This document shows, one piece after another, positions 19,051-27,569 of a stretch of DNA of 51,715 nucleotides. Numbering within the stretch: the first letter of the stretch is position 1; each line of letters starts with the position of its first letter. Source of the DNA: SIG565 sp964607025 (GTDB lineage: Bacteria > Bacillota > Clostridia > Oscillospirales > Acutalibacteraceae); NCBI GenBank assembly GCA_964607025.1, contig CAZSIL010000012.1:1-51715 (forward strand). Reading direction: 5' to 3'. The position numbers and the translations under genes were made by a program. The notes beneath the pieces are model-generated. The model did no database searches, was not told the origin of the DNA, and was given only the letters and a program-made list of their open reading frames with translations.

Positions 19051-19076
19051 CCTAAATCCTAACCCCTAAATCCTAA
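19051..19076. repeat. Short CCTAAA-rich tandem repeat
   Basis: CCTAAATCCTAA occurs twice (19051-19062 and 19065-19076), giving a 14-bp period. It lies directly against a terminator hairpin, in the gap between the kinase-like gene and the uraA promoter. Confidence 0.6.
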
Positions 19077-19106
19077 AAAGCACCCGAGAAGACTCGGGTG
19101 CTTTTT
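19076..19106 (-). terminator. Terminator after the NahK-like gene
   Basis: AAAAA, stem GCACCCGAG/CTCGGGTGC (19080-19101), loop AAGA, TTTTT. It is symmetric, and for the minus-strand gene ending at 19108 the distal AAAAA reads as TTTTT. Confidence 0.85.
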
Positions 19107-19107
19107 A

Positions 19108-20187
19108 TTAAAGTGACGCAATAAATGATGCCATTTTTTCAAGTTTGCTATCAATATCCTGTGATAACTTAAACTGGTTACGCGCACGTACAAGGTTATG
19201 CTCGGGATAGGTTGTTTTAAAATATGTATCGCCGTTCAAATAATCGGTTAAGAAACGGATACCGCATTCAAACGTCATAAGTTCTACAGCAAATGGTAAA
19301 AGTTCTATCTCTCGCTCGGTTAATACCGACTTAACTTCGGCTAAATATCCCTTTGTAAATGCCGCAAACTTATCGAAATCAAGATAAACTTGTGATAAAT
19401 CGGGGTTGTCTTCGATTGTATTGTTACCCGCAAAACGCAAAGCATCGCCATAATCATACAAATACGATCCCGACATTACTGTATCAAGGTCAATAACGCA
19501 AACGCCCTCATAGGTTTCTTTATCGAGCAAAACATTATTGAGTTTTGTATCGTTGTGAGTTACACGAAGCGGCACACTACCGTCACTAAATCCGTCAATT
19601 ACAACCGATATTCTGTCCTTCATGCTAAGAGCATATTCAACCTCTGCCGCTACGCTTTTGAGTCGACCTACTTTATCTTCCTTTATAGCGGTTTCAAGAT
19701 GCTGGAACCTCTTTGGTGTATTATGAAAATTGGGAATAACCTCAAAAAGTGTGTCTGCAGGATAATCTGCCAACATATTCTGGAATTTACCGAAGGCGGC
19801 GCCCACAGTATGTAGCTGTTCAGCTCTTTCAGCGACGTTAATGCTTATAGCATTGATAAATATCATAAGGCGGTATGCGCCGCTCTCACATATAACCAAG
19901 TTTTTACCATCAAGTGTTTTTATTGCGGTCAATGTTTCGCGCTCGGTATCTCCCCCGTAAGCCGCGATTTTTTTCTTCAGATGCTCCGTAACGTTAACAA
20001 AGTTTTCCATAAGTCCTACAGGGTTTGTGAAAACAGTAGTATTTATTCTTTGCAAAAGGTATGCCTGACCTTTTGCCACGAAGCGATATGTACGATTAAT
20101 GAGCCCATCGCCATAAGGCGCCAAATCGGTAATATCGCTACCGTTAAAACCGTATTCCTTCAGAACAGCTAAAATTTTCTCATCCAT
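19108..20187 (-). CDS. APH-fold kinase, N-acetylhexosamine 1-kinase-like
   Basis: 359-aa aminoglycoside-phosphotransferase-fold protein. The catalytic loop is VTHNDTKLNNVLLD and the metal site is CVIDLDTVMSG (residues about 210-245). An N-terminal GDGLINRTYR segment stands in for the nucleotide-binding loop. Length and the HND...LNNVL pattern resemble NahK, which phosphorylates GlcNAc/GalNAc at C1 in mucin or milk sugar use; such genes are often mislabelled mucin desulfatase. No GNB/LNB phosphorylase lies nearby, so the substrate is inference. It is a single-gene unit with GGAG upstream of the ATG. Confidence 0.65.
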   Translation of the reverse strand: MDEKILAVLKEYGFNGSDITDLAPYGDGLINRTYRFVAKGQAYLLQRINTTVFTNPVGLMENFVNVTEHLKKKIAAYGGDTERETLTAIKTLDGKNLVICESGAYRLMIFINAISINVAERAEQLHTVGAAFGKFQNMLADYPADTLFEVIPNFHNTPKRFQHLETAIKEDKVGRLKSVAAEVEYALSMKDRISVVIDGFSDGSVPLRVTHNDTKLNNVLLDKETYEGVCVIDLDTVMSGSYLYDYGDALRFAGNNTIEDNPDLSQVYLDFDKFAAFTKGYLAEVKSVLTEREIELLPFAVELMTFECGIRFLTDYLNGDTYFKTTYPEHNLVRARNQFKLSQDIDSKLEKMASFIASL

Positions 20188-20302
20188 TTTCGTTTCTCCG
20201 TTTTGTTATTTACTGGCATAACTATTTACTATATCATAATACATTTTCTCGAATAAGTAAAGAAATATTTACTATCAATTTTAATTTTTTCGGCTAAATG
20301 TT

Positions 20303-20331
20303 GACAAAAGATAAATTTAGTGATAAAATAC
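20303..20331 (+). promoter_or_regulatory. Promoter of the trpB T-box transcript
   Basis: TTGACA (20303-20308), a 17-bp spacer and TAAAAT (20326-20331). Confidence 0.75.
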
Positions 20332-20337
20332 ACCTAA

Positions 20338-20657
20338 GTAAACCGATGAGAAAGAATAGTAGTTTTATTTTGTTGCTTTTTAGAGAGCCGCAAATGGTGG
20401 AATTGCGGTAAGCAAGGATTTAACGAATGGGCTTTTGAGGGCGGACCGAAATTACAGTAGGATCCGACGGGGTGTGCGCCCGTTACAGACGCCGACGTAT
20501 GTCAGTACGTGCAGTTATGTTTATTCTATTTTTGGGTGGCATAAGCAAGATTTTTTAATCTTGTCCCATAAGGGACAGGGTTATTTTTATTTTAGGTGAT
20601 AATATGTTTATTTTAGTAAAACGATGGCGTAGTTAATTTTTATAACTACTTTTATTT
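20338..20657 (+). promoter_or_regulatory. T-box leader, predicted tRNA-Trp specific
   Basis: This fills the 485-bp gap before trpB. Visible T-box landmarks are GAGAAAGAATAGTAG near the 5' end, AGAGAGCCGCAAATGGTGGAATTGCGG in the Stem I distal region, and a stem III-like segment ending CCCGTTACAGAC. The T-box core GGGTGGC follows at 20534-20540. The probable specifier is TGG (20428-20430) in CGAATGGGC. The core UGGC has C at the variable position, which pairs with discriminator G, as expected for tRNA-Trp. TGTCCC/GGGACA (20562-20577) and GTAGTTA/TAACTAC (20629-20649, then TTTTATTT) are candidate terminators. The antiterminator can use TGGG...TCCCA. Confidence 0.85.
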
Positions 20658-20672
20658 GAAAGGAATTTTATT

Positions 20673-21908
20673 ATGAATAACTATAGAGAATTTGACAATT
20701 ATTTAAAGGAATATCCTAATAAGGACGGCTTTTTCGGTGAATATGGCGGTTCTTTTTTGCCCGAAGAGTTGATTCCCGTATTTAAAGAGGCAGATAATGC
20801 TTACGAAGCGATTTGCCACTCAGCCCAGTTTATAAACGAACTGCGCCGCATAAGAAAGGAATTTCAGGGCAGACCTACCCCCGTTTACCACTGTGAGCGT
20901 TTATCCAAAAAGTTCGGCAACTGCCAGATATATCTAAAACGCGAAGATTTAAACCATACTGGTGCGCATAAATTAAATCACTGCATGGGCGAAGGTTTAC
21001 TCGCAAAATATATGGGAAAGAAAAAACTCATTGCAGAAACGGGAGCCGGTCAACACGGTGTTGCAATTGCCACTGCCGCGGCATACTACGGTATGGAATG
21101 TGACGTTTATATGGGCGAAGTTGATATAGAAAAACAAAAGCCCAACGTAATTCGTATGAAAATGCTCGGCGCTAACGTTATCCCCGTAACACATGGGCTT
21201 AAAACCCTTAAAGAAGCGGTTGATGCGGCATTTGATGCGTATTTAAAGGAATATAAGGATGCTATTTACTGCATCGGTTCAGCACTTGGTCCCCACCCAT
21301 TTCCAAAGATGGTTAGAGATTTCCAATCGGTTATAGGTTACGAGGCGCGCGACCAATTTTTAGAAATGACAGGTATTATGCCCGATGCGGTTTGCGCATG
21401 TGTAGGCGGCGGTTCAAACTCGCTTGGTATGTTCACACCCTTCCTCGCTGACCCCGTTGAGATTTACGGCATTGAGCCCCTCGGTAAAGGAGAAAACATC
21501 GGTGACCATGCCGCAACTATGAAGTTCGGCACAAAAGGCAGATTACACGGTTTTGAAAGTTATCTTTTACAGGATGAAAACGGTGAACCGTTGCCAGTTT
21601 ACTCGATTGCCAGTGGCCTTGATTACCCAGGTGTTGGTCCCGAACACGCTTTACTTCGTGATAAAGGCAGAGTTCATTATGAAACAGTAAGCGACGAGGA
21701 GGCAATGGAAGCATTTTTCCTGCTTTGCCGCTATGAAGGTATTATACCTGCGATTGAAAGTTCTCACGCCTTAGCATACGCAATCCGCTACGCCAAGGAA
21801 CATCAAAGCGGTTCAATACTTGTATGCTTATCGGGCAGAGGAGATAAAGATATCGATTACGTATATGAAAAATACGGTTGCGGTGAAAAATTTAATTTAG
21901 GTAAATAA
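20673..21908 (+). CDS. trpB: Tryptophan synthase beta subunit (orphan)
   Basis: 411-aa PLP enzyme condensing indole and serine to tryptophan. The PLP lysine is in KREDLNHTGAHKLNH, the substrate loop is ETGAGQHG, the phosphate-binding glycine loop is CVGGGSNS, and the end has LSGRGDKD. No trpA or other trp gene is nearby. It may use free indole, or the partner may lie elsewhere. Sequence features are nearer TrpB1 than TrpB2. AAAGGA precedes ATG 20673. Expression should respond to uncharged tRNA-Trp through the T-box. Confidence 0.93.
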   Translation: MNNYREFDNYLKEYPNKDGFFGEYGGSFLPEELIPVFKEADNAYEAICHSAQFINELRRIRKEFQGRPTPVYHCERLSKKFGNCQIYLKREDLNHTGAHKLNHCMGEGLLAKYMGKKKLIAETGAGQHGVAIATAAAYYGMECDVYMGEVDIEKQKPNVIRMKMLGANVIPVTHGLKTLKEAVDAAFDAYLKEYKDAIYCIGSALGPHPFPKMVRDFQSVIGYEARDQFLEMTGIMPDAVCACVGGGSNSLGMFTPFLADPVEIYGIEPLGKGENIGDHAATMKFGTKGRLHGFESYLLQDENGEPLPVYSIASGLDYPGVGPEHALLRDKGRVHYETVSDEEAMEAFFLLCRYEGIIPAIESSHALAYAIRYAKEHQSGSILVCLSGRGDKDIDYVYEKYGCGEKFNLGK

Positions 21909-21914
21909 ATAAGG

Positions 21915-21943
21915 AACTGTCGGTGCTCACCGACAGTTTTTAT
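21915..21943 (+). terminator. Terminator after trpB
   Basis: Stem ACTGTCGGTG/(C)ACCGACAGT (21916-21937), then TTTTTATTA. Confidence 0.88.
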
Positions 21944-21984
21944 TATATAATATATAATATAATTATTGACAAAACCGACTTTTT

Positions 21985-22013
21985 TTGATTTAATAAATAA
22001 GATATGGTATACT
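21985..22013 (+). promoter_or_regulatory. Promoter of the aminotransferase gene
   Basis: TTGATT (21985-21990), 17 bp, TATACT (22008-22013). An alternative is TTGACA (21966-21971), 17 bp, TTTAAT (21989-21994). A small hairpin CCCGA/TCGGG (22014-22027) followed by TTTTT lies at the start of the transcript and just before the SD; any role is unproven. Confidence 0.5.
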
Positions 22014-22048
22014 CCCGAGATTTCGGGTTTTTAATGGAGGCGATATGT

Positions 22049-23329
22049 ATGCCAAGTTATATTAATATGGATGCGGCAAAACTAAATGCCGAACTCCAAA
22101 AGGTAAAAGCAGAATACGAGCATTTAAAGAATATGGGTACCGCCCTTGATATGACGCGCGGAAAACCCGGCTTTGACCAGATGGATATAAGCGATGAGAT
22201 TTTTAATCTTGTAGGGAATAATACAGGTTACAAAAACTGCGAGGGCACCGATTGCCGCAACTATGGCGGACTCGACGGCCTTATTGAGCTTAAACATTTG
22301 TTTTCGCAAATTATGGGCATTGACCACTCGCAGATTATTGTAGGTGGAAATTCTTCGCTTAATATGATGTACGATACCATCGCTCAGGCGATGACTCACG
22401 GTTTCGGCGATAAGCCGTGGCTTATGCAAGGAAAGGTTAAGTTCCTGTGCCCCGCTCCGGGATATGATAGGCATTTTAGTATATGCGAATATTTCGGAAT
22501 TGAAATGATACCAATTAAAAACACCAAAGATGGTCCCGACATGGATACCGTTGAAGAGCTTATCAAGGATGAAAGCGTTAAGGGCATGTGGTGTGTACCG
22601 AAGTACTCAAACCCCGAAGGCATTACCTATTCTGATGATACTGTACGCCGCATGGCTGCAATGCGCCCCGCCGCAAAAGATTTCCGCATTATGTGGGATA
22701 ATGCCTATGCTATACACGACCTTTATAAAGAGGGCGACACACTGCTTAACATTTACGAAGAATGTGTTAAAAACGGCACTGAAGATAACGTTATTATGTT
22801 TACTTCTACTTCTAAAATCACCTTCCCCGGTGCAGGTGTTGCTGCCGAAGCGGCGAGTCCCAAAAACGTGGAGCTACTAAAAAAACGTATGGCGCACCAA
22901 ACTATAGGGCCCGATAAATTAAATCAGCTCCGCCACGCGAGGATGTTCCCCAATTTTGATGTGTTAAAACAGCATATGAGCGCCCACGCTGAAATTCTCC
23001 GCCCAAAATTCGAAGCGGTTTTAAATGAATTCGACAAAGAACTTGCCGGTAAAGAAATTGTAACATGGACTAAGCCCAAGGGTGGCTACTTTATAAGCGT
23101 TAATGTTCTAAAGGGCTGTGCCAAACGGGTGGAAGAGCTTTGCTCAAAGGCAGGTCTTAAGCTCACAAGCGTTGGCGCTACCTATCCTTACGGACTTGAC
23201 CCTGATAACAGCAATATTCGAATTGCGCCTTCCTACCCATCAGTCGATAAGGTTAGAAAGGCATCCGAAATACTTTGCTGCGCTATTAAACTTGCGGCAT
23301 TAGAAAAACTCGTCGAAATTAACAAGTAA
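22049..23329 (+). CDS. PLP-dependent aminotransferase, aspartate aminotransferase (subgroup Ic) type
   Basis: 426-aa fold-type I aminotransferase. LDMTRGKPGFDQMD near residue 35 and TSTSKITFPGAG (PLP lysine, about residue 250) are the signatures of the Corynebacterium AspT-like family (PF12897) rather than the common AspC family. It probably converts aspartate/glutamate with 2-oxo acids in the cytosol. The start is ATG 22049, since GGAGG lies 8 nt upstream; an earlier in-frame ATG has none. The secD-secF pair follows after 43 nt. Confidence 0.85.
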   Translation: MPSYINMDAAKLNAELQKVKAEYEHLKNMGTALDMTRGKPGFDQMDISDEIFNLVGNNTGYKNCEGTDCRNYGGLDGLIELKHLFSQIMGIDHSQIIVGGNSSLNMMYDTIAQAMTHGFGDKPWLMQGKVKFLCPAPGYDRHFSICEYFGIEMIPIKNTKDGPDMDTVEELIKDESVKGMWCVPKYSNPEGITYSDDTVRRMAAMRPAAKDFRIMWDNAYAIHDLYKEGDTLLNIYEECVKNGTEDNVIMFTSTSKITFPGAGVAAEAASPKNVELLKKRMAHQTIGPDKLNQLRHARMFPNFDVLKQHMSAHAEILRPKFEAVLNEFDKELAGKEIVTWTKPKGGYFISVNVLKGCAKRVEELCSKAGLKLTSVGATYPYGLDPDNSNIRIAPSYPSVDKVRKASEILCCAIKLAALEKLVEINK

Positions 23330-23372
23330 TTATTGAAACGATATAATTAACATAAAACTGGAGGAAAGAAAA

Positions 23373-24749
23373 GTGAAGTCAAAAACAACCAGCAAAGCAA
23401 CCTTCTTTGTAGTGCTCATTTTAATATTAGCACTCACTTTTACCGCTTTTTTCGGCATATCTGACTATTATGGCGACATAAGACAAATTTATATCAAAGG
23501 CGCCAAGGATATCCGTTGGGGCATTGATATAAGCGGCGGTGTTGAAGCCGTTTTCTCGCCCGACAAGAAGGTTGACGAAATCACAAGCGCCGATATGGAA
23601 TCGGCAAAAACCATTATCGAAAAACGTCTTGTTGCCGATAATGTAACCGACTATGAGGTTTATGCAGACAGTATAAACAAGCAAATCATCGTGCGTTTCC
23701 CCTGGACTGCTAACGAAACAAACTTTGACCCGTTAGCCGCCATCAAAAAGCTCGGTAAAACGGCTGTTTTATCCTTTTGCGCCAACACCGACCAAGATGC
23801 CGTTATTTTAAGTGGCTCTAAAGATATCGCTTCAGCATCGGTTGGCGTTTTACAGGAGACAAACGAATATGTTGTCAATCTTAAATTTACCGATTCAGGT
23901 ATGTCTAAATTCAAGACTGCGACGGGTAAATATTCACAAATATCAATTTGGATGGATGACGAAATGATTTCGGCGCCATCGGTCAACGAACAAATCACAA
24001 CAAACAACGCATACATAGAGGGTAACTTCACCGCCGAAACTGCGCAAGACCTTGCTAATCAGATTAATGCGGGTTCTCTCCCGTTTGCGCTTACGGTTGA
24101 TGAAAGCAAGTTACAGGTAATCTCCCCAACACTCGGTGCTAACGCGCTTAACGTTATGGTTATCGCGGGTGCCATCGCTTTCGCACTTGTATGCTTACTT
24201 ATGATTATCCGATACCGCCTACCAGGTGTTATCGCGTCTATTGCTCTTCTTGGGCAGTTAGCAGGTATGATTGCTTGTATCTCGGGCTATTTCGGCGAAC
24301 TCAACAGCTTCACCCTTACAATCCCAGGTATTGCGGGTATTATCCTATCGGTTGGCGTTGGTGTTGACGCTAATGTTATCGCATCCGAGCGTATCCGTGA
24401 AGAATTCCGTAACGGCAAAACCATCGACGGCGCGATTGCCGCAGGTTTTGAAAACAGTTTTAACGCTGTGCTTGATGGAAACGTAACTATCGTTATTATC
24501 TCGGTTGTGCTCATGGGTGCTTTCGGTAACCCCGACAGTTTACTCGCAAAAATATTCTCACCCTTGCTTGTATGGCTCGGTTCCTCCATCACAGGTTCAA
24601 TTTATTCCTTCGGTTACACATTATTTATAGGTGTTATATTCAACCTTATTATGGGCATATACGCTTCAAAGTTTATGTTGAAGAGTATTTCCCGATACAA
24701 AATTTTCCGCAAACCCTGGTTATTCGGAGGTGCAAAGAACAATGACTAA
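23373..24749 (+). CDS. secD: Protein translocase subunit SecD
   Basis: 458 aa. SecD with SecF uses the proton gradient to help SecYEG export. There is one N-terminal transmembrane helix, a periplasmic-type region with DIRWGIDISGGVEAVF, and five C-terminal helices including the conserved GVDANVIASERIREE motif. The start is GTG 23373 with GGAGG 8 nt upstream. It overlaps secF by 8 nt. Confidence 0.95.
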   Translation: MKSKTTSKATFFVVLILILALTFTAFFGISDYYGDIRQIYIKGAKDIRWGIDISGGVEAVFSPDKKVDEITSADMESAKTIIEKRLVADNVTDYEVYADSINKQIIVRFPWTANETNFDPLAAIKKLGKTAVLSFCANTDQDAVILSGSKDIASASVGVLQETNEYVVNLKFTDSGMSKFKTATGKYSQISIWMDDEMISAPSVNEQITTNNAYIEGNFTAETAQDLANQINAGSLPFALTVDESKLQVISPTLGANALNVMVIAGAIAFALVCLLMIIRYRLPGVIASIALLGQLAGMIACISGYFGELNSFTLTIPGIAGIILSVGVGVDANVIASERIREEFRNGKTIDGAIAAGFENSFNAVLDGNVTIVIISVVLMGAFGNPDSLLAKIFSPLLVWLGSSITGSIYSFGYTLFIGVIFNLIMGIYASKFMLKSISRYKIFRKPWLFGGAKNND

Positions 24750-25698
24750 ATTTAACATTGATTTCAACAAAACTATTAAATGGGCAGCCATTATTTATGC
24801 GGCAGTTATAGTTGTGGGCATTGTTCTCACCTGTATTTTCGGCGTTAAGCTCGATATCAACTTTAGCGGTGGTACCCGAATTTCCTACACATACACAGGC
24901 ACTATCAGTAGTTCTGAGGTTGATGCGGCAGTCGATAAAGCGCTCGGCACCGATGCATCGGTTTCCCTTAATACCGCAATGAGTGGCTCAACACAGCAGT
25001 TGGTTGTAACACTACCGGGTAACAATGCTCTTTCCACCGAGAAGCAAACTGCCTTGACTTCGGCTCTTACTACAAACTTTAAAAACAATAATATTAAAAG
25101 CTACGATTCGAATTCGGTTAGCCCCACTATCGCCGGTACCTTCTTTGCAAAAAGCTTAGTTGCCGTACTAATAGCAGGTGTACTGGTTGTAATCTACGTC
25201 GGTTTCCGTTTTCGCAACATCGGCGGTGTCTCTGCAGCGCTCACGGCTTTTGTGGCGTTGATTCTTGACTGTATTATCGCTTTCCTTGCCTGCACCGCCT
25301 TCCGCCTACCTGTTGACTCAAACCTTATCGCCGTTATATTAACCCTTCTCGGTTATTCCCTTAACGATACAATTGTTATTTATGACCGCGTACGTGAAAA
25401 CCGTAAATTGTATCCCTCAAAAAACATCGGCGAACTTGTAAACGAGAGTGTAAACTCGGTTATGATACGTACCATTGTTACCACCATAACCACCGTTTTA
25501 GCGGTTACCACAATTATTGTAGTTGCCGAAATTTTTGGCTTAACAACACTGCGCAGTTTTGCTATTCCAATGGTATTCGGTCTACTCTCCGGTAGTGTTT
25601 CTTCCATCTTTATCTCCGGTCCGCTATGGGTTAAGTGGAAAAATTATGTAGCAAACCGCCCCAAAAAAGTTAGAAAAGCAAAATCCAAGAAAAAATAA
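24742..25698 (+). CDS. secF: Protein translocase subunit SecF
   Basis: 318 aa with six transmembrane helices. Conserved SecF motifs are LDINFSGGT near the N-terminus and SLNDTIVIYDRVREN in TM4. A basic KKVRKAKSKKK tail ends it. ATG 24742 lies within the secD end, with GGAGG 11 nt upstream, so it is coupled. Confidence 0.95.
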   Translation: MTKFNIDFNKTIKWAAIIYAAVIVVGIVLTCIFGVKLDINFSGGTRISYTYTGTISSSEVDAAVDKALGTDASVSLNTAMSGSTQQLVVTLPGNNALSTEKQTALTSALTTNFKNNNIKSYDSNSVSPTIAGTFFAKSLVAVLIAGVLVVIYVGFRFRNIGGVSAALTAFVALILDCIIAFLACTAFRLPVDSNLIAVILTLLGYSLNDTIVIYDRVRENRKLYPSKNIGELVNESVNSVMIRTIVTTITTVLAVTTIIVVAEIFGLTTLRSFAIPMVFGLLSGSVSSIFISGPLWVKWKNYVANRPKKVRKAKSKKK

Positions 25699-25702
25699 CA
25701 TT

Positions 25703-25745
25703 ATAAAATCAGGGCTTAACCAAACGGTTAAGCCCTGATTATTTA
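25703..25745. terminator. Bidirectional terminator between secF and mntP
   Basis: 15-bp stem AATCAGGGCTTAACC/GGTTAAGCCCTGATT (25707-25740) with loop AAAC and A/T-rich flanks. It serves both convergent genes. Confidence 0.85.
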
Positions 25746-26315
25746 TTAAAAATTTATAATTCCTAAATGCTCGAGCAAAATTTTAATGCCCATCAGAACA
25801 AGTATTGCACCGCCCAAAAGCTCGGCTTTGCTTTTATACTTTTCACCAAACTTATGACCTATCAAAACTCCAAGCGCCGATAATATAAAGGTGATAACGC
25901 CGATAAAGATAACAGCCCACCAAACATTAACGTCGGGCAATACCGCAAAGGTGATACCAACCGCCAACGCATCCACACTCGTAGCAAGTGCCATAACAAG
26001 CATTGTTCTAAACCCGAAAGAAGCATCGTGATTTTCTTCCTCACAGTTACATGCCTCTTTTATCATATTACCGCCAATAAAAGCTAACAGCACAAATGCT
26101 ACCCAATGGTCAATGGGGGTTATGTATTTTTCGAACGACGAGCCGAGCAAAAAGCCAATCAGCGGCATGAGTGCCTGAAAGCCGCCGAACCACGCGCCCG
26201 TAACTACCATATGCGACGTTTTTAGTTTAGGCGCCGAAAGTCCCTTACATACTGCAACGGCAAAGGCATCCATTGAAAGCCCCACCGCTAAAATAAACAA
26301 TTCGGCTAAACTCAA
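25746..26315 (-). CDS. mntP: Manganese efflux pump MntP family
   Basis: 189-aa, six-helix membrane protein. The two repeated motifs with acidic residues, GLSMDAFAVAVCKG at the start and ATSVDALAVGITFA in mid-protein, are the Mn(II)-conducting Asp pair of MntP. The start is TTG 26315, as no ATG/GTG is available at the family start, with GGGAAG upstream. No yybP-ykoY manganese riboswitch is seen; the leader is only about 25 nt. Confidence 0.93.
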   Translation of the reverse strand: MSLAELFILAVGLSMDAFAVAVCKGLSAPKLKTSHMVVTGAWFGGFQALMPLIGFLLGSSFEKYITPIDHWVAFVLLAFIGGNMIKEACNCEEENHDASFGFRTMLVMALATSVDALAVGITFAVLPDVNVWWAVIFIGVITFILSALGVLIGHKFGEKYKSKAELLGGAILVLMGIKILLEHLGIINF

Positions 26316-26345
26316 TTAAAACACTTCCCTTTTAAATGTTTTCCC

Positions 26346-26374
26346 ATTATATCACCTATATTTTACTGTGTCAA
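26346..26374 (-). promoter_or_regulatory. mntP promoter
   Basis: Minus strand TTGACA (26369-26374), 17 bp, TATAAT (26346-26351): a consensus promoter. Confidence 0.82.
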
Positions 26375-26387
26375 CAACAGAAAAGCA

Positions 26388-26416
26388 TTGACAAAAAAGC
26401 AAACTGATTTTATATT
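26388..26416 (+). promoter_or_regulatory. ddh promoter
   Basis: TTGACA (26388-26393), 17 bp, TATATT (26411-26416), divergent from the mntP promoter. Confidence 0.75.
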
Positions 26417-26441
26417 AATAATATGGAAAGAAGATGATATT

Positions 26442-27422
26442 ATGAAAATCGCTATTTACGGCTACGGCAATTTAGGCCGCGGTGTTGAATATGCTATAAA
26501 GCAAAATAAGGATATGGAGTTGTTCGGCGTTTTCACACGCAGAGACCCCGAAAGTGTAAAAATCAACACCCCTAGCGCAAAGGTTTACCACGCTAATGAT
26601 ATTTTGAAATATAAAAATGACATTGACGTACTTATAATATGCGGTGGCAGTGCAACCGATTTACCTAAAATGACACCCACTCTTGCGGCAGATTTTAATG
26701 TTATTGACAGCTTCGATACCCATGCCGATATCCCGATTCATTTTGCAAACGTTGATAAGGCGGCGAAGGAAAATAAAAATATCGCTCTTATTTCTGCAGG
26801 TTGGGACCCCGGTATGTTCTCATTAAACAGACTGTATTCAAGTGCTATTTTGCCCGACGGCAAAGATTATACCTTCTGGGGCAAAGGGGTCAGCCAAGGC
26901 CACTCTGATGCGATACGCAGAATCGACGGTGTAATTGATGCCCGTCAGTACACCTGCCCTGTGGATACAGCACTTGAAAGTGTTCGCCGCGGTGAGAATC
27001 CCGAACTCACAACAAGGCAAAAACACACACGTCTTTGCTTCGTTGTGGCGAGTGATAATGCCGATAAAGCCAAAATCGAGCAAGAAATTAAAACAATGCC
27101 CAAATATTTTGCCGACTATGATACAACCGTTCACTTTATAACAAAGGAAGAACTTGATAAAAATCACAGCGGAATCCCTCACGGCGGATTTGTAATACGT
27201 TCGGGCAAAACGGGAGAGAATAATAGCAACTCGCATATAATTGAATACCGCTTAAAACTTGATTCAAACCCCGAATTTACCGCAAGCGTTCTCTTGTGTT
27301 ATGCGAGAGCAATAATGAAAATGAAAGCGCGCGGAGAAGTTGGGTGTAAGACGGTATTTGACGTGGCTCCCGCCGATTTATCCGTGTTAAAGCGCGAAGA
27401 GATGCTTAAAACATTGCTATAA
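26442..27422 (+). CDS. ddh: meso-Diaminopimelate dehydrogenase
   Basis: 326-aa NADPH-dependent enzyme that makes meso-DAP directly from tetrahydrodipicolinate, feeding lysine and peptidoglycan. The Rossmann motif is GYGNLGRGVEYA. SAGWDPGMFSLNR and FWGKGVSQGHSDAIRRIDGV are Ddh signatures. The start is ATG 26442 (MKIAIYGYG); longer frames include the promoter. A meso-DAP-type wall follows by inference and fits the M14 peptidase at 34 kb. Confidence 0.95.
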   Translation: MKIAIYGYGNLGRGVEYAIKQNKDMELFGVFTRRDPESVKINTPSAKVYHANDILKYKNDIDVLIICGGSATDLPKMTPTLAADFNVIDSFDTHADIPIHFANVDKAAKENKNIALISAGWDPGMFSLNRLYSSAILPDGKDYTFWGKGVSQGHSDAIRRIDGVIDARQYTCPVDTALESVRRGENPELTTRQKHTRLCFVVASDNADKAKIEQEIKTMPKYFADYDTTVHFITKEELDKNHSGIPHGGFVIRSGKTGENNSNSHIIEYRLKLDSNPEFTASVLLCYARAIMKMKARGEVGCKTVFDVAPADLSVLKREEMLKTLL

Positions 27423-27428
27423 ATTCCA

Positions 27429-27461
27429 AAAGAAACACTCAAAACTGAGTGTTTCTTTTTT
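27429..27461 (+). terminator. Terminator after ddh
   Basis: Stem AGAAACACTCA/TGAGTGTTTCT (27431-27456) with loop AAAC, then TTTTTTG. Confidence 0.88.
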
Positions 27462-27485
27462 GTTGTATTAAAGGTCGCAACCGAT

Positions 27486-27507
27486 AGTTGACAGAAATTA
27501 GTCAACT
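27486..27507. promoter_or_regulatory. Inverted repeat, candidate operator of the HTH-GlmM gene
   Basis: Perfect arms AGTTGAC and GTCAACT around an 8-bp spacer (22 bp in all), just upstream of the -35 of the fusion gene. Size and symmetry suit an XRE dimer, but binding is inference. Confidence 0.5.
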
Positions 27508-27515
27508 TAACTTGC

Positions 27516-27544
27516 TTGATATTTTTTTCCTCCACGCATAAAAT
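27516..27544 (+). promoter_or_regulatory. Promoter of the HTH-GlmM gene
   Basis: TTGATA (27516-27521), 17 bp, TAAAAT (27539-27544), followed by AAGGAGG and ATG 27570. Confidence 0.65.
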
Positions 27545-27569
27545 ATCAGTATAAAGGAGGAGATTTATT

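Noticed and set aside
26316..26345. Manganese (yybP-ykoY) riboswitch before mntP
   Set aside because: The promoter leaves a leader of only about 25 nt, too short for the riboswitch.
27545..27569. glmS-type ribozyme before the glmM fusion
   Set aside because: Only about 25 nt of leader and no ribozyme core; the ribozyme belongs to glmS.
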